Assembly (NCBI RefSeq): GCF_020400605.1
Contig: NZ_JAINRD010000003.1
Coordinates: 186,001 to 250,000, forward strand
Length of the DNA: 64,000 nt
Direction of reading: 5' to 3'
Origin: Streptomyces aculeolatus
Lineage (GTDB): Bacteria > Actinomycetota > Actinomycetes > Streptomycetales > Streptomycetaceae
A model generated the notes under the pieces. It was not told the origin of the DNA. It worked only from the letters and a program-made list of their open reading frames with translations, and ran no database searches. The position numbers and the translations under genes are program-made. This document shows, piece after piece, positions 36,879 through 45,989 of this stretch (its first letter is position 1; each line of letters opens with the position of its first letter).

Positions 36879-36895
36879 CGACAAAAGGAGAGGCA

Positions 36896-38542
36896 ATGCT
36901 CGTTCGAGCACGAAGGCGGCTGGCCCGCCTCCTCGCGGTGACGGCCGCGGTGCTGACGCTGTCCGCCGCGGCGCCCCACCAGCCGGTGGCCCAGGCCGCA
37001 CCCGGCAGCCCGGCCGTCACCCCGCCACTGGGCTGGAACAGCTGGAACAGTTTCGGCTGCGCCGTCACCGAGGACATGGTGCGCCAGGCCGCGGACGCCA
37101 TGGTCAGTTCGGGCATGCGGGACGCGGGCTACGAGTACGTGGTGGTCGACGACTGCTGGTTCGACCCGCAACGTGACGCCCAGGGCAACCTGCGCGCCCA
37201 CCCGGCGAAGTTTCCCGGTGGGATGAAGGCGCTGGGCGACTACATCCACAGCCGCGGCCTGAAGTTCGGCCTCTACCAGGTGCCCACCGAGCGCACCTGT
37301 GCGCAGCGCGTCGGCACGTTCCCCGGCTCGACGGGCAGTATGGGACACGAGGTGCAGGACGCCCGCACCTTCGCCTCCTGGGGCGTGGACTACCTCAAGT
37401 ACGACTGGTGCTCGCCCGCGGGCACGCGGGACGAGCAGGTGGCCCGGTTCTCCCTGATGCGCGACGCCCTGCGGGACACGGGCAGGCCCATCGTCTACAG
37501 CATCAACCCGAACAGCTTCCACGCGATCACCGGCTCCACGTACGACTGGGGCGAGGTCGCCGACCTGTGGCGCACCACCGAGGACCTGCTCGACATCTGG
37601 CAGAACGGCAACGTCAACAGCTACCCGATGGGCGTCGGCAACGTCGTCGACGTCAACGCCCCGCTCGCCGCCCAGGCCGGCCCGGGCCACTGGAACGATC
37701 CGGACATGCTGGTCGTGGGCAGACCGGGGCTGTCGCTGACCGAGTCGCGGTCGCATTTCACCCTGTGGGCGCTGATGGCCGCGCCGTTGATGGCGGGCAA
37801 CGACATCCGCACCATGTCCGCCGACGTCAGCGCGGTGTTACGCAACCAGCGGCTGCTGGCGGTGAACCAGGACCCCCTGGGCGCCGGCGGACGACGGGTC
37901 CGCGACGACGGCGCCACCGAGGTGTTCGCCAAGCCCCTGTCCGACGGCTCGGTCGCCGTCGGGCTCTTCAACCGCGGCGACGGCACCGCCACCGTCAGCG
38001 CCTCGGCCGCACAGATCGGCCTGACCGGTGGGTCGTTCGCCCTCACCGACCTGTGGACCGGCGCCACGTCGGACACGAGCGGCCAGATCACCGCGAGCGT
38101 ACCGGCGCACGGCGTGACGGCGTTCCGGATCACCGGGGGCACGCCGCTCGCCGCCGAGACCTCCCGGATCCGCGGCAACGGCTCCGGCCGCTGCCTGGAT
38201 GTGGAGAACTCCTCCACGGCCGCGGGCGCCGCCGTCGTGATCTGGGACTGCCACACCGCCGCCAACCAGCTCTGGACGACGTGGGCCGGCGGAGAGATCC
38301 GCGTCTTCGGCGACAAGTGCCTGGACGCCGAGAACCAGGGGACCGCCAACGGCACCCGGGTGATCACCTGGACCTGCAACGGCCAGGACAACCAGAAGTG
38401 GAGCTTCGCCGCCGACGGTTCGATCCGCAACGTGCACGCCGGACTGTGCCTGGAGACGAGCGGTGCGGCCACCGCGAACGGCTCGCGGCTGGTCCTGGGG
38501 GCCTGCGGCGGCCAGGCACACCAGCGGTGGACCCGCAACTGA
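36896..38542 (+). CDS. Secreted GH27 alpha-galactosidase with CBM13
   Basis: 548 residues. A signal peptide spans about 1-35, the GH27 (beta/alpha)8 domain about 40-325, an all-beta domain about 326-412, and a C-terminal ricin-type CBM13 about 422-548 with three QxW-like repeats (NQLW, NQKW, HQRW). The nucleophile is Asp170 in YLKYDWC; the acid/base is in WNDPDML near 268-270. Family members are alpha-galactosidases or beta-L-arabinopyranosidases, and the CBM13 version is known among Streptomyces arabinopyranosidases. Codon 315 is TTA (37838-37840), the rare leucine codon read by the bldA tRNA. It is the first gene of a GH27-GH43-GH67 run. Confidence 0.92.
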   Translation: MLVRARRRLARLLAVTAAVLTLSAAAPHQPVAQAAPGSPAVTPPLGWNSWNSFGCAVTEDMVRQAADAMVSSGMRDAGYEYVVVDDCWFDPQRDAQGNLRAHPAKFPGGMKALGDYIHSRGLKFGLYQVPTERTCAQRVGTFPGSTGSMGHEVQDARTFASWGVDYLKYDWCSPAGTRDEQVARFSLMRDALRDTGRPIVYSINPNSFHAITGSTYDWGEVADLWRTTEDLLDIWQNGNVNSYPMGVGNVVDVNAPLAAQAGPGHWNDPDMLVVGRPGLSLTESRSHFTLWALMAAPLMAGNDIRTMSADVSAVLRNQRLLAVNQDPLGAGGRRVRDDGATEVFAKPLSDGSVAVGLFNRGDGTATVSASAAQIGLTGGSFALTDLWTGATSDTSGQITASVPAHGVTAFRITGGTPLAAETSRIRGNGSGRCLDVENSSTAAGAAVVIWDCHTAANQLWTTWAGGEIRVFGDKCLDAENQGTANGTRVITWTCNGQDNQKWSFAADGSIRNVHAGLCLETSGAATANGSRLVLGACGGQAHQRWTRN

Positions 38543-38572
38543 CCCCGATACGACCGAGGAGGCCGACCCCCC

Positions 38573-40207
38573 ATGTCCGACCCACTGCGGCCCTGGAGCC
38601 GCCGGAGCGTGCTGACGGCCGCCACCGGCCTGACCGCCGCGACCGCGCTGCCCCTCGCACACTCCGCCCATGCCCGGCCGGCCGCATCGTCCCCCACCGC
38701 GGCGAACGCCGCGCTGGCGACGTACGCGAACCCCGTCCTGTGGCAGGACTTCGCGGACATCGACATCATCCGCGTCGGTGACACCTACTACTACTCCGCC
38801 TCGACGATGCACTATTCGCCGGGCGCGCCCATCCTGCGCTCCTACGACCTGGTCAACTGGGAGTTCGCCGGCCACTCGGTGCCGGTGCTGGATTTCGGGA
38901 GCAAGTACGACCTGAACGGCGGCCGCGGCTACGTCCGCGGCATCTGGGCCTCCTCCCTGGGCTACCGCCCGAGCAGCCGCACGTTCTACTGGGTGGGCCA
39001 GATCGACTTCGCCCGCACCTACCTCTACACCGCCACGTCCGTCGAAGGTCCCTGGAGCAGACATGCCTCCCTCGGCAACGTCTACTACGACGCGGGTCTG
39101 CTGTTCGACGATGACGACACCCCCTACGTGGCCTACGGCAACACCGCCATCCACGTCGCCCAGCTCGCGCCGGACGCGCGCACCCAGGTCCGTTCCCAGC
39201 AGGTGTTCAGCACCCCGTCGAGCGTCGGCACGCTGGAGGGAGCCCGCTTCTACAAGATCAACGGGAACTACTACATCTTCCTGACCCGGCCGGCCAACGG
39301 CCAGTACATCCTGAAGTCCGCCTCCGGACCCTTCGGTCCGTACGAGATGCGGCAGGTGCTCCTCAACCTGGCGGGACCGATCGCCGGCGGCGGAGTGCCG
39401 CACCAGGGCGGCCTCGTGAGCACCCCGGACGGGCAGTGGCACTACATGGCCTTCGTCGACGCGTACCCCGGCGGCCGGGTCCCGGCGCTCGCCCCGATCA
39501 CGTGGACCGGGGACGGCTGGCCCGTCCTGCAACTCGTGAACGGCGCCTGGGGGCAGTCGTACACCGCACCGCTGCCCCTGCGCCCCGTCGCGCCGATGAC
39601 CGGCACGGACACCTTCCAGGGCACCCGGCTGGGCCCGCAGTGGGAGTGGAACCACAACCCCGACACCGGCAGATTCTCCGTCGGCGACGGGCTGACCCTG
39701 CGCACCGCGACGGTGACCGACGACCTGTACAGCGCCCGCAACACGCTGACCCATCGCGTCCAGGGACCCACCTCCACCGCCACGATCGAGCTCGACTGCT
39801 CCCAGATGGCCGACGGCGACCGGGCGGGGCTGGCCATGCTGCGCGACTCCTCCGCGTGGATCGGCCTCAAGCGCGAGGGCGGCACGACGCGCGTGGTGAT
39901 GGTCGACGGCCTGACCATGGACGGCAACTGGAACACCACCGGCAGGGGGTCCGAGCGGGCGAGCGCGGGATTCACGGGCAGCCGGATATGGCTGCGCGCC
40001 CGCGCCGACATCCGGCCCGGGAGCGGACGGCAGGCCCAGTTCTCGTACAGCACCGACGGCAGCGGCTTCAGCCCGCTCGGGCCCGCCTTCACGCTCAACA
40101 ATGCCTGGCAGTTCTTCATGGGCTACCGCTTCGCCGTCTTCAACCACGCCACCAGAGCGCTCGGAGGCAGCGTGCGGGTGGCGAGATTCGAGTTGGCAAC
40201 CCCGTGA
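38573..40207 (+). CDS. Tat-exported GH43 glycosidase (beta-xylosidase / arabinofuranosidase type)
   Basis: 544 residues. Tat signal with RRSVLT at 10-15. Five-bladed GH43 propeller at about 45-330 (YANPVLWQDFADIDIIRVGDTYYYSASTMH holds the general base Asp region; GTLEGARFYKINGNYY contains the acid Glu) and a C-terminal concanavalin-like domain (about 340-540). This two-domain form is typical of xylan side-chain or xylo-oligosaccharide exo-enzymes. ATG 38573 has GAGGAGG ten bases upstream, 30 bases after GH27. Likely co-transcribed with GH27 and possibly GH67. Confidence 0.9.
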   Translation: MSDPLRPWSRRSVLTAATGLTAATALPLAHSAHARPAASSPTAANAALATYANPVLWQDFADIDIIRVGDTYYYSASTMHYSPGAPILRSYDLVNWEFAGHSVPVLDFGSKYDLNGGRGYVRGIWASSLGYRPSSRTFYWVGQIDFARTYLYTATSVEGPWSRHASLGNVYYDAGLLFDDDDTPYVAYGNTAIHVAQLAPDARTQVRSQQVFSTPSSVGTLEGARFYKINGNYYIFLTRPANGQYILKSASGPFGPYEMRQVLLNLAGPIAGGGVPHQGGLVSTPDGQWHYMAFVDAYPGGRVPALAPITWTGDGWPVLQLVNGAWGQSYTAPLPLRPVAPMTGTDTFQGTRLGPQWEWNHNPDTGRFSVGDGLTLRTATVTDDLYSARNTLTHRVQGPTSTATIELDCSQMADGDRAGLAMLRDSSAWIGLKREGGTTRVVMVDGLTMDGNWNTTGRGSERASAGFTGSRIWLRARADIRPGSGRQAQFSYSTDGSGFSPLGPAFTLNNAWQFFMGYRFAVFNHATRALGGSVRVARFELATP

Positions 40208-40301
40208 CCCCCGAGACGCGGAGACGACCACGAAGACGTTCACAGACATGATCAGCGTTCTTCAGACTGACAACCCGGGACTGTTTTGGTAAGACAGGTT
40301 C

Positions 40302-42653
40302 ATGTCACTGAATCGACGGTCGTTCATGGGTGCGGTCACGGCGGGCGCGGCCCTGGGATCGAACACGGGCGCGGCCGCGGCGGCACCGGGCCGCGAGGGC
40401 GCGCGCTTCGGTCCCGCCGGGCCGCGGAACGACGACTACGACGGCTCCGACATGTGGCTGCGCTACGTGCCCGTCCGCGACCCGCACCTGCTCGGGCACT
40501 ACCGGCGGCAGGTGACCGCCGTCGTCGTGGAGAACGCCGACCGGAACGCTTCGTACCGGCACACACCGAACCTGAGCATGGCTCCGGGATCGTCCGAGCG
40601 GCTGATGACCTCCACCCTGGAGGCGGCCAGGGAGGAGCTGGTCCGGGGCCTGAGCGGGCTGCTGGACCGGCCGGTGCGGGCACTCCCGCGGCCCGGGGAC
40701 GTCCCGCCCGACGGCGCCGTCGTCGTGGGGACCCCGGAGAGTTCGCAGGCCGTGCGCCGGTTCCTGAAGGCCGACGAGCTGGCGCGCGCGGGCCGGGACG
40801 GCTTCGTCGTCAAGTCGGTCTCCCAGGGGCGCCGGGCGTTCACCCTCATCGCGGGGACCACAGAAGTGGGCGCGCTGTACGGCACGTTCGCCTTCCTGCG
40901 GCGCATCCAGACCCACGAGCCGATCACGGACCTGGCACTCACCGAGACCCCGAGGGTCGCCAACCGCCACCTGAACTACTGGGACACCGAGCGTCTCTAC
41001 GCCGGCAACGACGAGCCGGGCACGGGCGGGCTGCGCGGTGAGAACGGCGCGATCTTCAACTTCGCCGCGACCGGCGCCAGTGCCCCGCTGAACCTGCCGG
41101 TCGTCCTCGACCGCTACCTCGTGGCGGCGCGGGCGATGGCCTCCGTCGGGATCAACGGGATCACCATCAACAACGTCAACGCCGACAACTCCTACCTCAC
41201 TCCCGCGTACATCGCCCAGGAGGCCGCGCTGGCCGACGCGCTGCGGCCGTACGGGATCAGGCTCGCCCTCTCCATCCGCTACGCGGCACCCATGGACGGC
41301 CGCTTCGCACCGGACACGCTCACCGAGGAGCAGATGGCGCCCACGGACGCCGACTTCCGGGCCTGGTGGACCCGGAGGGCCCGGCGGATCCAGGAATCCA
41401 TACCTGATTTCCTCGGATTCACCGTGAAGGCCAACTCCGAGGGCCAGCCGGGCCCCCAGGACTTCGGCTACGACCACGGCGACGGCGCCAACGGCATGGC
41501 GACCGCGGTGGCACCCCTCGGCCTGAAGATCTACTGGCGGACCTTCGTCTACAACCCCGACGTCGACAGCGACCGGCTGAAGCGCGCCTACCTGGAGTTC
41601 GGTCACATCGACGACGAGGCCCAGCCCGACGGAACCACCGGCCGCTTCCTGGACAACGTCTTCCTCCAGACCAAGAACGGCCCCCTGGACTTCCAGGCCA
41701 GGGAGCCCGTCCACCCGATGTTCGGACGGATGGAGAACACCAACCAGGCCCTCGAACTCCAGATCACCCAGGAGTACACCGGCCAGAACCGGATGCTCTG
41801 CTTCCTGGCGCCCATGTGGGAGGAGATCCTCAAGACCGACACCCACGCCACGGACGCGCGGGGCCGGCCCCTCGACAGGCGCCTGGTCGGCCACGTCGTG
41901 GACGGAACGGCCCAGGGCCACTCGGACACCGCCGTCGTCGGCGTGGCCAACCTGGGCAACGCGGACAACCTGACCGGACACCACTTCTCCCAGGCAAACC
42001 TGTACGCCTTCGGCCGCCAGTCCTGGGACTGGACCGCGGACTCCGCGGACATCGCCGCCGACTGGGTGAGGATGACCTGGAGCAACAGCCGGAAGGTCGT
42101 CGACGCGATCGTCTCCATGATGATGGGCTCCTGGCCGGCGCTGGTGAGCTACCAGACCCCCCTCGGGATCGCCCACCAGTTCACCGCCGACGTCCACTAC
42201 GGCCCCGGCCCCTCGGAATCACACCTCCCGCGCGAGGACTGGAACCCCGTCTACTACAACAAGGCGGACAGCGCCGGCCTCGGCTACGACCGCTCCCCCA
42301 CCGGAAGCAACTTCACCGCCCAGTACTCCCCCACCCTGGAAGCGGCCTACTCGGACATCGACACCGTCCCCGAGAACCTGATGATGTGGTTCCATCACGT
42401 GCCCTGGGACCGCCCCATGGGCAGCGGCAGGATCTTCTGGGACGAACTCGTCCACCACTACTACTCGGGTGTCCGGTACGTCAGCGGCATGCGCCGGACC
42501 TGGGACTCGCTGGAACCCTGGCTCGACGCCCGCCGGTTCGCCGAGGTCAGGGCCAAGCTGGCGCTCCACGAGACGGACGCGGCCGACTGGCGGGACACGT
42601 GCGTGAGCTACTGGCAGCGGTTCAGCGGCAGAGATATCCGCGTACCGGACTGA
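40302..42653 (+). CDS. Tat-exported GH67 alpha-glucuronidase
   Basis: 783 residues, much longer than the usual 680-700 of intracellular GH67 because of an export signal and loops. Tat motif NRRSFMG at 4-10. GH67 marks: ETPRVANRHLNYWD, VGINGITINNVNA, TVKANSEGQPGPQDFGYDHGDGANGMA (catalytic region), EYTGQNRMLCFLAPMWEEIL and WFHHVPWDRPMGSGRIFWDELVHHYY (general acid region). It removes 4-O-methyl-glucuronic acid from xylo-oligomers. Export of GH67 is notable, as most characterised ones are cytoplasmic. A possible promoter (CTGACA 40267, TAAGAC 40290) lies before it; the ribosome site is weak. Confidence 0.93.
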   Translation: MSLNRRSFMGAVTAGAALGSNTGAAAAAPGREGARFGPAGPRNDDYDGSDMWLRYVPVRDPHLLGHYRRQVTAVVVENADRNASYRHTPNLSMAPGSSERLMTSTLEAAREELVRGLSGLLDRPVRALPRPGDVPPDGAVVVGTPESSQAVRRFLKADELARAGRDGFVVKSVSQGRRAFTLIAGTTEVGALYGTFAFLRRIQTHEPITDLALTETPRVANRHLNYWDTERLYAGNDEPGTGGLRGENGAIFNFAATGASAPLNLPVVLDRYLVAARAMASVGINGITINNVNADNSYLTPAYIAQEAALADALRPYGIRLALSIRYAAPMDGRFAPDTLTEEQMAPTDADFRAWWTRRARRIQESIPDFLGFTVKANSEGQPGPQDFGYDHGDGANGMATAVAPLGLKIYWRTFVYNPDVDSDRLKRAYLEFGHIDDEAQPDGTTGRFLDNVFLQTKNGPLDFQAREPVHPMFGRMENTNQALELQITQEYTGQNRMLCFLAPMWEEILKTDTHATDARGRPLDRRLVGHVVDGTAQGHSDTAVVGVANLGNADNLTGHHFSQANLYAFGRQSWDWTADSADIAADWVRMTWSNSRKVVDAIVSMMMGSWPALVSYQTPLGIAHQFTADVHYGPGPSESHLPREDWNPVYYNKADSAGLGYDRSPTGSNFTAQYSPTLEAAYSDIDTVPENLMMWFHHVPWDRPMGSGRIFWDELVHHYYSGVRYVSGMRRTWDSLEPWLDARRFAEVRAKLALHETDAADWRDTCVSYWQRFSGRDIRVPD

Positions 42654-42671
42654 ACCGCGCCGGCCGCCGGC

Positions 42672-42698
42672 ACGGGCACCGCCCGCTGCGGTGCCCGT
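42672..42698. terminator. Bidirectional hairpin between GH67 and the beta-helix gene
   Basis: ACGGGCACCG (42672-42681) pairs with CGGTGCCCGT (42689-42698) over a 7-base loop in the 58-base convergent gap. It is well placed to end both transcripts. Confidence 0.75.
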
Positions 42699-42711
42699 AC
42701 CCGCCGGTCCG

Positions 42712-44724
42712 CTAGCCGGTCGGGCCCGCGTCGGAGATCACTTCGCGGGCCCCGGCGGGGATGTCGCCCACGTCGAAGGTGACGTTGTCGCGGGCGACGT
42801 TGCCGCGCTGGCCGTCGACGATTCCGGTGATGGCGGGGTTGGTCGTGTAGTTGCCGACCAGGGTGAGGTCGCCGGTGCGGTTGCCGTTCTGGTTGTTGGC
42901 GTGCGCCCACTGCCCGGCGCTGCCGACGAAGACGTTGCGGCTGCCGCTGAGATAGCGGGAGCCCTCGTCGAAGTACAGGCCGAGTTGCCCGCTGTTCTCG
43001 CAGTAGTTCGCGTCGACGACACCGCCCGGAATCGCGGAGAGGCTGTAGATGCAGCCGGCGTCGAACATCGTCTGCACGACGTTGCGCACGTGGTTTCCCA
43101 CGACACGCACGTCACGCAGCGTCGTGGGAGTCCGGTAGACCGGCTGGAAGTCGTAGAGCCCGCGGTTGACGTACTCCGGGCTGCCGCCGGGATCGTTGGC
43201 GCCCCAGCCGTAACCGATCCCGATGCCGGTGTAGGGCATGTCGGAGACGTAGTTGTGCTCGATGGCCAGTCCGGAGACATAGCTGGCGAAGATGCCGTCC
43301 TGGTCGAGGTATTCGAGTGCCGTCGAGTGGATGCGGTTGTTCCTGATCAGGATGTCGCTGTTGGTCATCCGCTCGTCGGAGGGATGGTGCGCGTCCGGGC
43401 GTACCCCGCCGGCGACGATGCCGCCGCCGGCGCTCGCGGTGAAGGTGTTGCCGACGACCGACACGTTCTTCGCGCCCAGGCCCACGCCGGTGCCGTGCGC
43501 GTTGGCGTCGTTGCCGATACCGAGGCCGACGGAGCCGAGGTTGACGAAGCTGTTGTCCTCGAAGCCGATGTCCTCTGCCGCCGACACCTGCACCGCCCCG
43601 GGGGCCTGTGCCCAGTTGTTGCGGGCGCCCTCGAAGCCGCGGCAGCCGACCGCGCACGAGGTGAAGGCGTCGGACGGCCTGTGGGGCTGGACTCCCGTGA
43701 TGAACGCGCCCGTCTGCTGGTTGGCGTAGCCGTTGGGGCTGCCGGGGTGCAGCCAGGTGGTGCCGGTGAAGGCCAGCCCTTCGAACCGCAGGTTGCGGGC
43801 CGGCTCGTCGTAGGTGCCGCCGACCTCCAGCAGCGATTCCAGCCGCGGCAGTTCGACCTGCGCGCGTTGCAGGTCCTGTCCCGGAAGCGGCTTGTAGTAC
43901 AGCGTGCCTGCGGTGGTGTCCAGGTACCACTCACCGGGCTCGTCGAGGAACCGCTTGGAGTTCAGCAGGGTGAACACCGGGGTACGGAACGGGGACTGGA
44001 TGGTGTCGTACCCGTAGGTGTTGTTGTCCCAGGCCGGTTGCTGCATGACGACCCTTGAGCCGGAGATGCTCTGTACGGGGGCGAACCGGTTGGTGAACGA
44101 GAGCTTCGCCTGGAGTTCGATGCGCCCCTGGTCGGGCAGCGTGGCGAGGTAGGCGAGGTCCGGGTTGTCGAGGGTGAAGCCCGTGGCGTCGAGCGTGATG
44201 TCGGACCGGGACAGCCCGGTCCGCGCCCGCTGTGCCGGTACGCCGTCGACGTAGAGCTGGCGGCTGTCGAAGCCGGTGCCGACGTCGGCCTTGTAGACGC
44301 CCGTCGCGGGGTCGTCGAGCTCCCAGTCCGTGACCGGTTCCGCGCCGCTCACCACGGCTTCCGCCCCCGGTGCGGCCGTCCAGGTCACGGTGTGTCCGCC
44401 GCGGCCGGAGTCGGCGGCCCCGAAGCGCAGCGGGGAGCTGAGACGGTGGATTCCCTTCAGCAGGCTCACCTGCACGTCGCCGTCGCCGCGGCCGGCGAGG
44501 TTCCGTGCCCGTCGCTGCGCCTCCGCCAGGGTCTGCAGGGGCTGCTGGGCGGTCCCAGGGCCGTCGTCGGCGGCCTGCGGAGCGCCCGTCGGAGCGACGA
44601 CGAGGGTGTGATGCCGGGGTGCTGCGAGTGACTCGGTGGGCAGGGCGGCGAGGAGTCCGGCGGCCAGGGCCGCGGCAGCCGCCGCCGCGCTGGTGCGTGC
44701 GTACCGTGCGCGGAGTGGGGGCAT
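42712..44724 (-). CDS. Secreted right-handed parallel beta-helix protein, GH141-like
   Basis: 670 residues. A signal peptide spans about 1-35, an N-terminal beta domain with a fixed ATG..TLAEAQRRAR entry helix about 40-330, and then a long beta-helix (about 330-650) with repeated short Asn/Gly-rich turns such as IGNDANAHGTGV and VVGNTFTASAGGGIV. This two-part layout matches the GH141 (alpha-L-fucosidase/xylanase) type or related pectin-active beta-helix enzymes. I cannot prove catalytic residues by eye. ATG 44724 has AAGGA. It is the last gene of the ABC transporter/enolase operon, so its substrate is probably the one imported or its precursor. Confidence 0.85.
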   Translation of the reverse strand: MPPLRARYARTSAAAAAAALAAGLLAALPTESLAAPRHHTLVVAPTGAPQAADDGPGTAQQPLQTLAEAQRRARNLAGRGDGDVQVSLLKGIHRLSSPLRFGAADSGRGGHTVTWTAAPGAEAVVSGAEPVTDWELDDPATGVYKADVGTGFDSRQLYVDGVPAQRARTGLSRSDITLDATGFTLDNPDLAYLATLPDQGRIELQAKLSFTNRFAPVQSISGSRVVMQQPAWDNNTYGYDTIQSPFRTPVFTLLNSKRFLDEPGEWYLDTTAGTLYYKPLPGQDLQRAQVELPRLESLLEVGGTYDEPARNLRFEGLAFTGTTWLHPGSPNGYANQQTGAFITGVQPHRPSDAFTSCAVGCRGFEGARNNWAQAPGAVQVSAAEDIGFEDNSFVNLGSVGLGIGNDANAHGTGVGLGAKNVSVVGNTFTASAGGGIVAGGVRPDAHHPSDERMTNSDILIRNNRIHSTALEYLDQDGIFASYVSGLAIEHNYVSDMPYTGIGIGYGWGANDPGGSPEYVNRGLYDFQPVYRTPTTLRDVRVVGNHVRNVVQTMFDAGCIYSLSAIPGGVVDANYCENSGQLGLYFDEGSRYLSGSRNVFVGSAGQWAHANNQNGNRTGDLTLVGNYTTNPAITGIVDGQRGNVARDNVTFDVGDIPAGAREVISDAGPTG

Positions 44725-44752
44725 GGCCGTGTCCTTTCTTCGCGGTGGGGAG

Positions 44753-45988
44753 TCAGGGCCGGGCGTCGTGGGGCACCCCGTCGGGGTGCGGTGGAGTGGG
44801 GAGCACGGGACTTCCGGGGTGGTGGGTGGCGGGGCGGGCGCGGTCCGCCACGGCCAGCAGCCGCCGTCCCGCGTACTCGGGCCGGACGTCGGGACCCTCG
44901 TCGGCGGCGGCGGGCGGGGGCACCGCGGCCGCCGCGACCGTCTTCTCGTCGACCTCGATGCCCAGGCCCGCCGAGTCGCCGAGAACGAAGGCGCCGCCCT
45001 CGACCCGCAGGTCGAAGGAGAGGCCGACGGGCTCCCGAAGGTTCTGCAGTTCGCTCGCGAGGTGGTTGGGCACGGCTGTCGCGGCGTGCAGCAGCGCGAC
45101 CGGAGAGCCGCCGATCGGGCTGACCGGCAGGTCGTGGGCGTGCGCCAGGGCGGCCACCCGCAGGAAGTGGGTCACGCCCCAGACCGCGGCCGCCTGCACG
45201 ATGTCGACCGCGCCCTGGGCCAGAAGCGAGCGGTACTGTTCGAGCCCGGTGAGGTTCTCCCCGCTCGCCACCGAGGCGCGGATCCCCCGCCCTACGGCGG
45301 CCAGGCCCTCCGCGTCCCAGCGCCGGACGGGCTCCTCCACCCAGCTGAGGTCCAGGGTCTGCTCCAGCTCACAGACGTGGCGGACCGCCTGCTTGCGGGT
45401 CCAGCACTCGTTCGCGTCGAGCATCAGGGCAGGCCGCATCCCGCGTCCGGCCCGGGTGAGCACCTCCCGCACGAGGGTCAGGCGGTCGCGGTCCCGCTCG
45501 ATGTCGAGGCCGCCCTTCAGCTTCGCCGCCCGCAGGCCGCGCTCGGCGTAGACCTGGTAGACCGCGGCCAGGTCGTCGTCGCTGAGGGCGATGTCGAGTC
45601 CGGAGGCGTAGGCGGGGACTGTCCGGTCCCGTCCGCCCAGCAGGCGCCACAGCGGTTCGCCCGCGGCCTTCGCCTTGATGTCCCACAGTGCGGTGTCGAA
45701 TGCGCCGATGGTTCCGAAGACGGCGCCGCCGTGCCCGGCCTTGAACGTCTGCCGGATCATGCGGTCGTAGAGCGCGGTCACGCAACGGGGGTCCTCGCCG
45801 TCCACGGCGGCGAAGACGGCTTCCGCCGCCGTGTGGGATCCCAGTCCCGCGCCGGTGATTCCGGCGTCGGTGTCCACCAGGACCACCGGAACCGGGGTGA
45901 TCCCGTCGGTGAATACGCCGTTGGCGTCGCCGACGGGCCGGCCCCAGTCGTGGAAGGTCGTCAGCGTGCGATATCCGGTGACCCGCAT
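44753..45988 (-). CDS. Enolase-superfamily sugar-acid dehydratase/racemase
   Basis: 411 residues of the mandelate racemase/muconate-lactonizing type. Capping domain at about 1-120. In the barrel: Lys-x-Lys base in AAKLKGG (near 150), metal ligands Asp, Glu, Glu in LMLDANECW, LSWVEEPV and VASGENLTG. The C-terminal about 50 residues are Pro/Ala-rich and probably disordered. Substrates in this family include galactonate, rhamnonate, fuconate and others, and cannot be chosen here. It starts two bases from the permease stop, so it is in the operon, implying cytoplasmic processing of an imported sugar or sugar acid. Confidence 0.9.
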   Translation of the reverse strand: MRVTGYRTLTTFHDWGRPVGDANGVFTDGITPVPVVLVDTDAGITGAGLGSHTAAEAVFAAVDGEDPRCVTALYDRMIRQTFKAGHGGAVFGTIGAFDTALWDIKAKAAGEPLWRLLGGRDRTVPAYASGLDIALSDDDLAAVYQVYAERGLRAAKLKGGLDIERDRDRLTLVREVLTRAGRGMRPALMLDANECWTRKQAVRHVCELEQTLDLSWVEEPVRRWDAEGLAAVGRGIRASVASGENLTGLEQYRSLLAQGAVDIVQAAAVWGVTHFLRVAALAHAHDLPVSPIGGSPVALLHAATAVPNHLASELQNLREPVGLSFDLRVEGGAFVLGDSAGLGIEVDEKTVAAAAVPPPAAADEGPDVRPEYAGRRLLAVADRARPATHHPGSPVLPTPPHPDGVPHDARP

Positions 45989-45989
45989 G

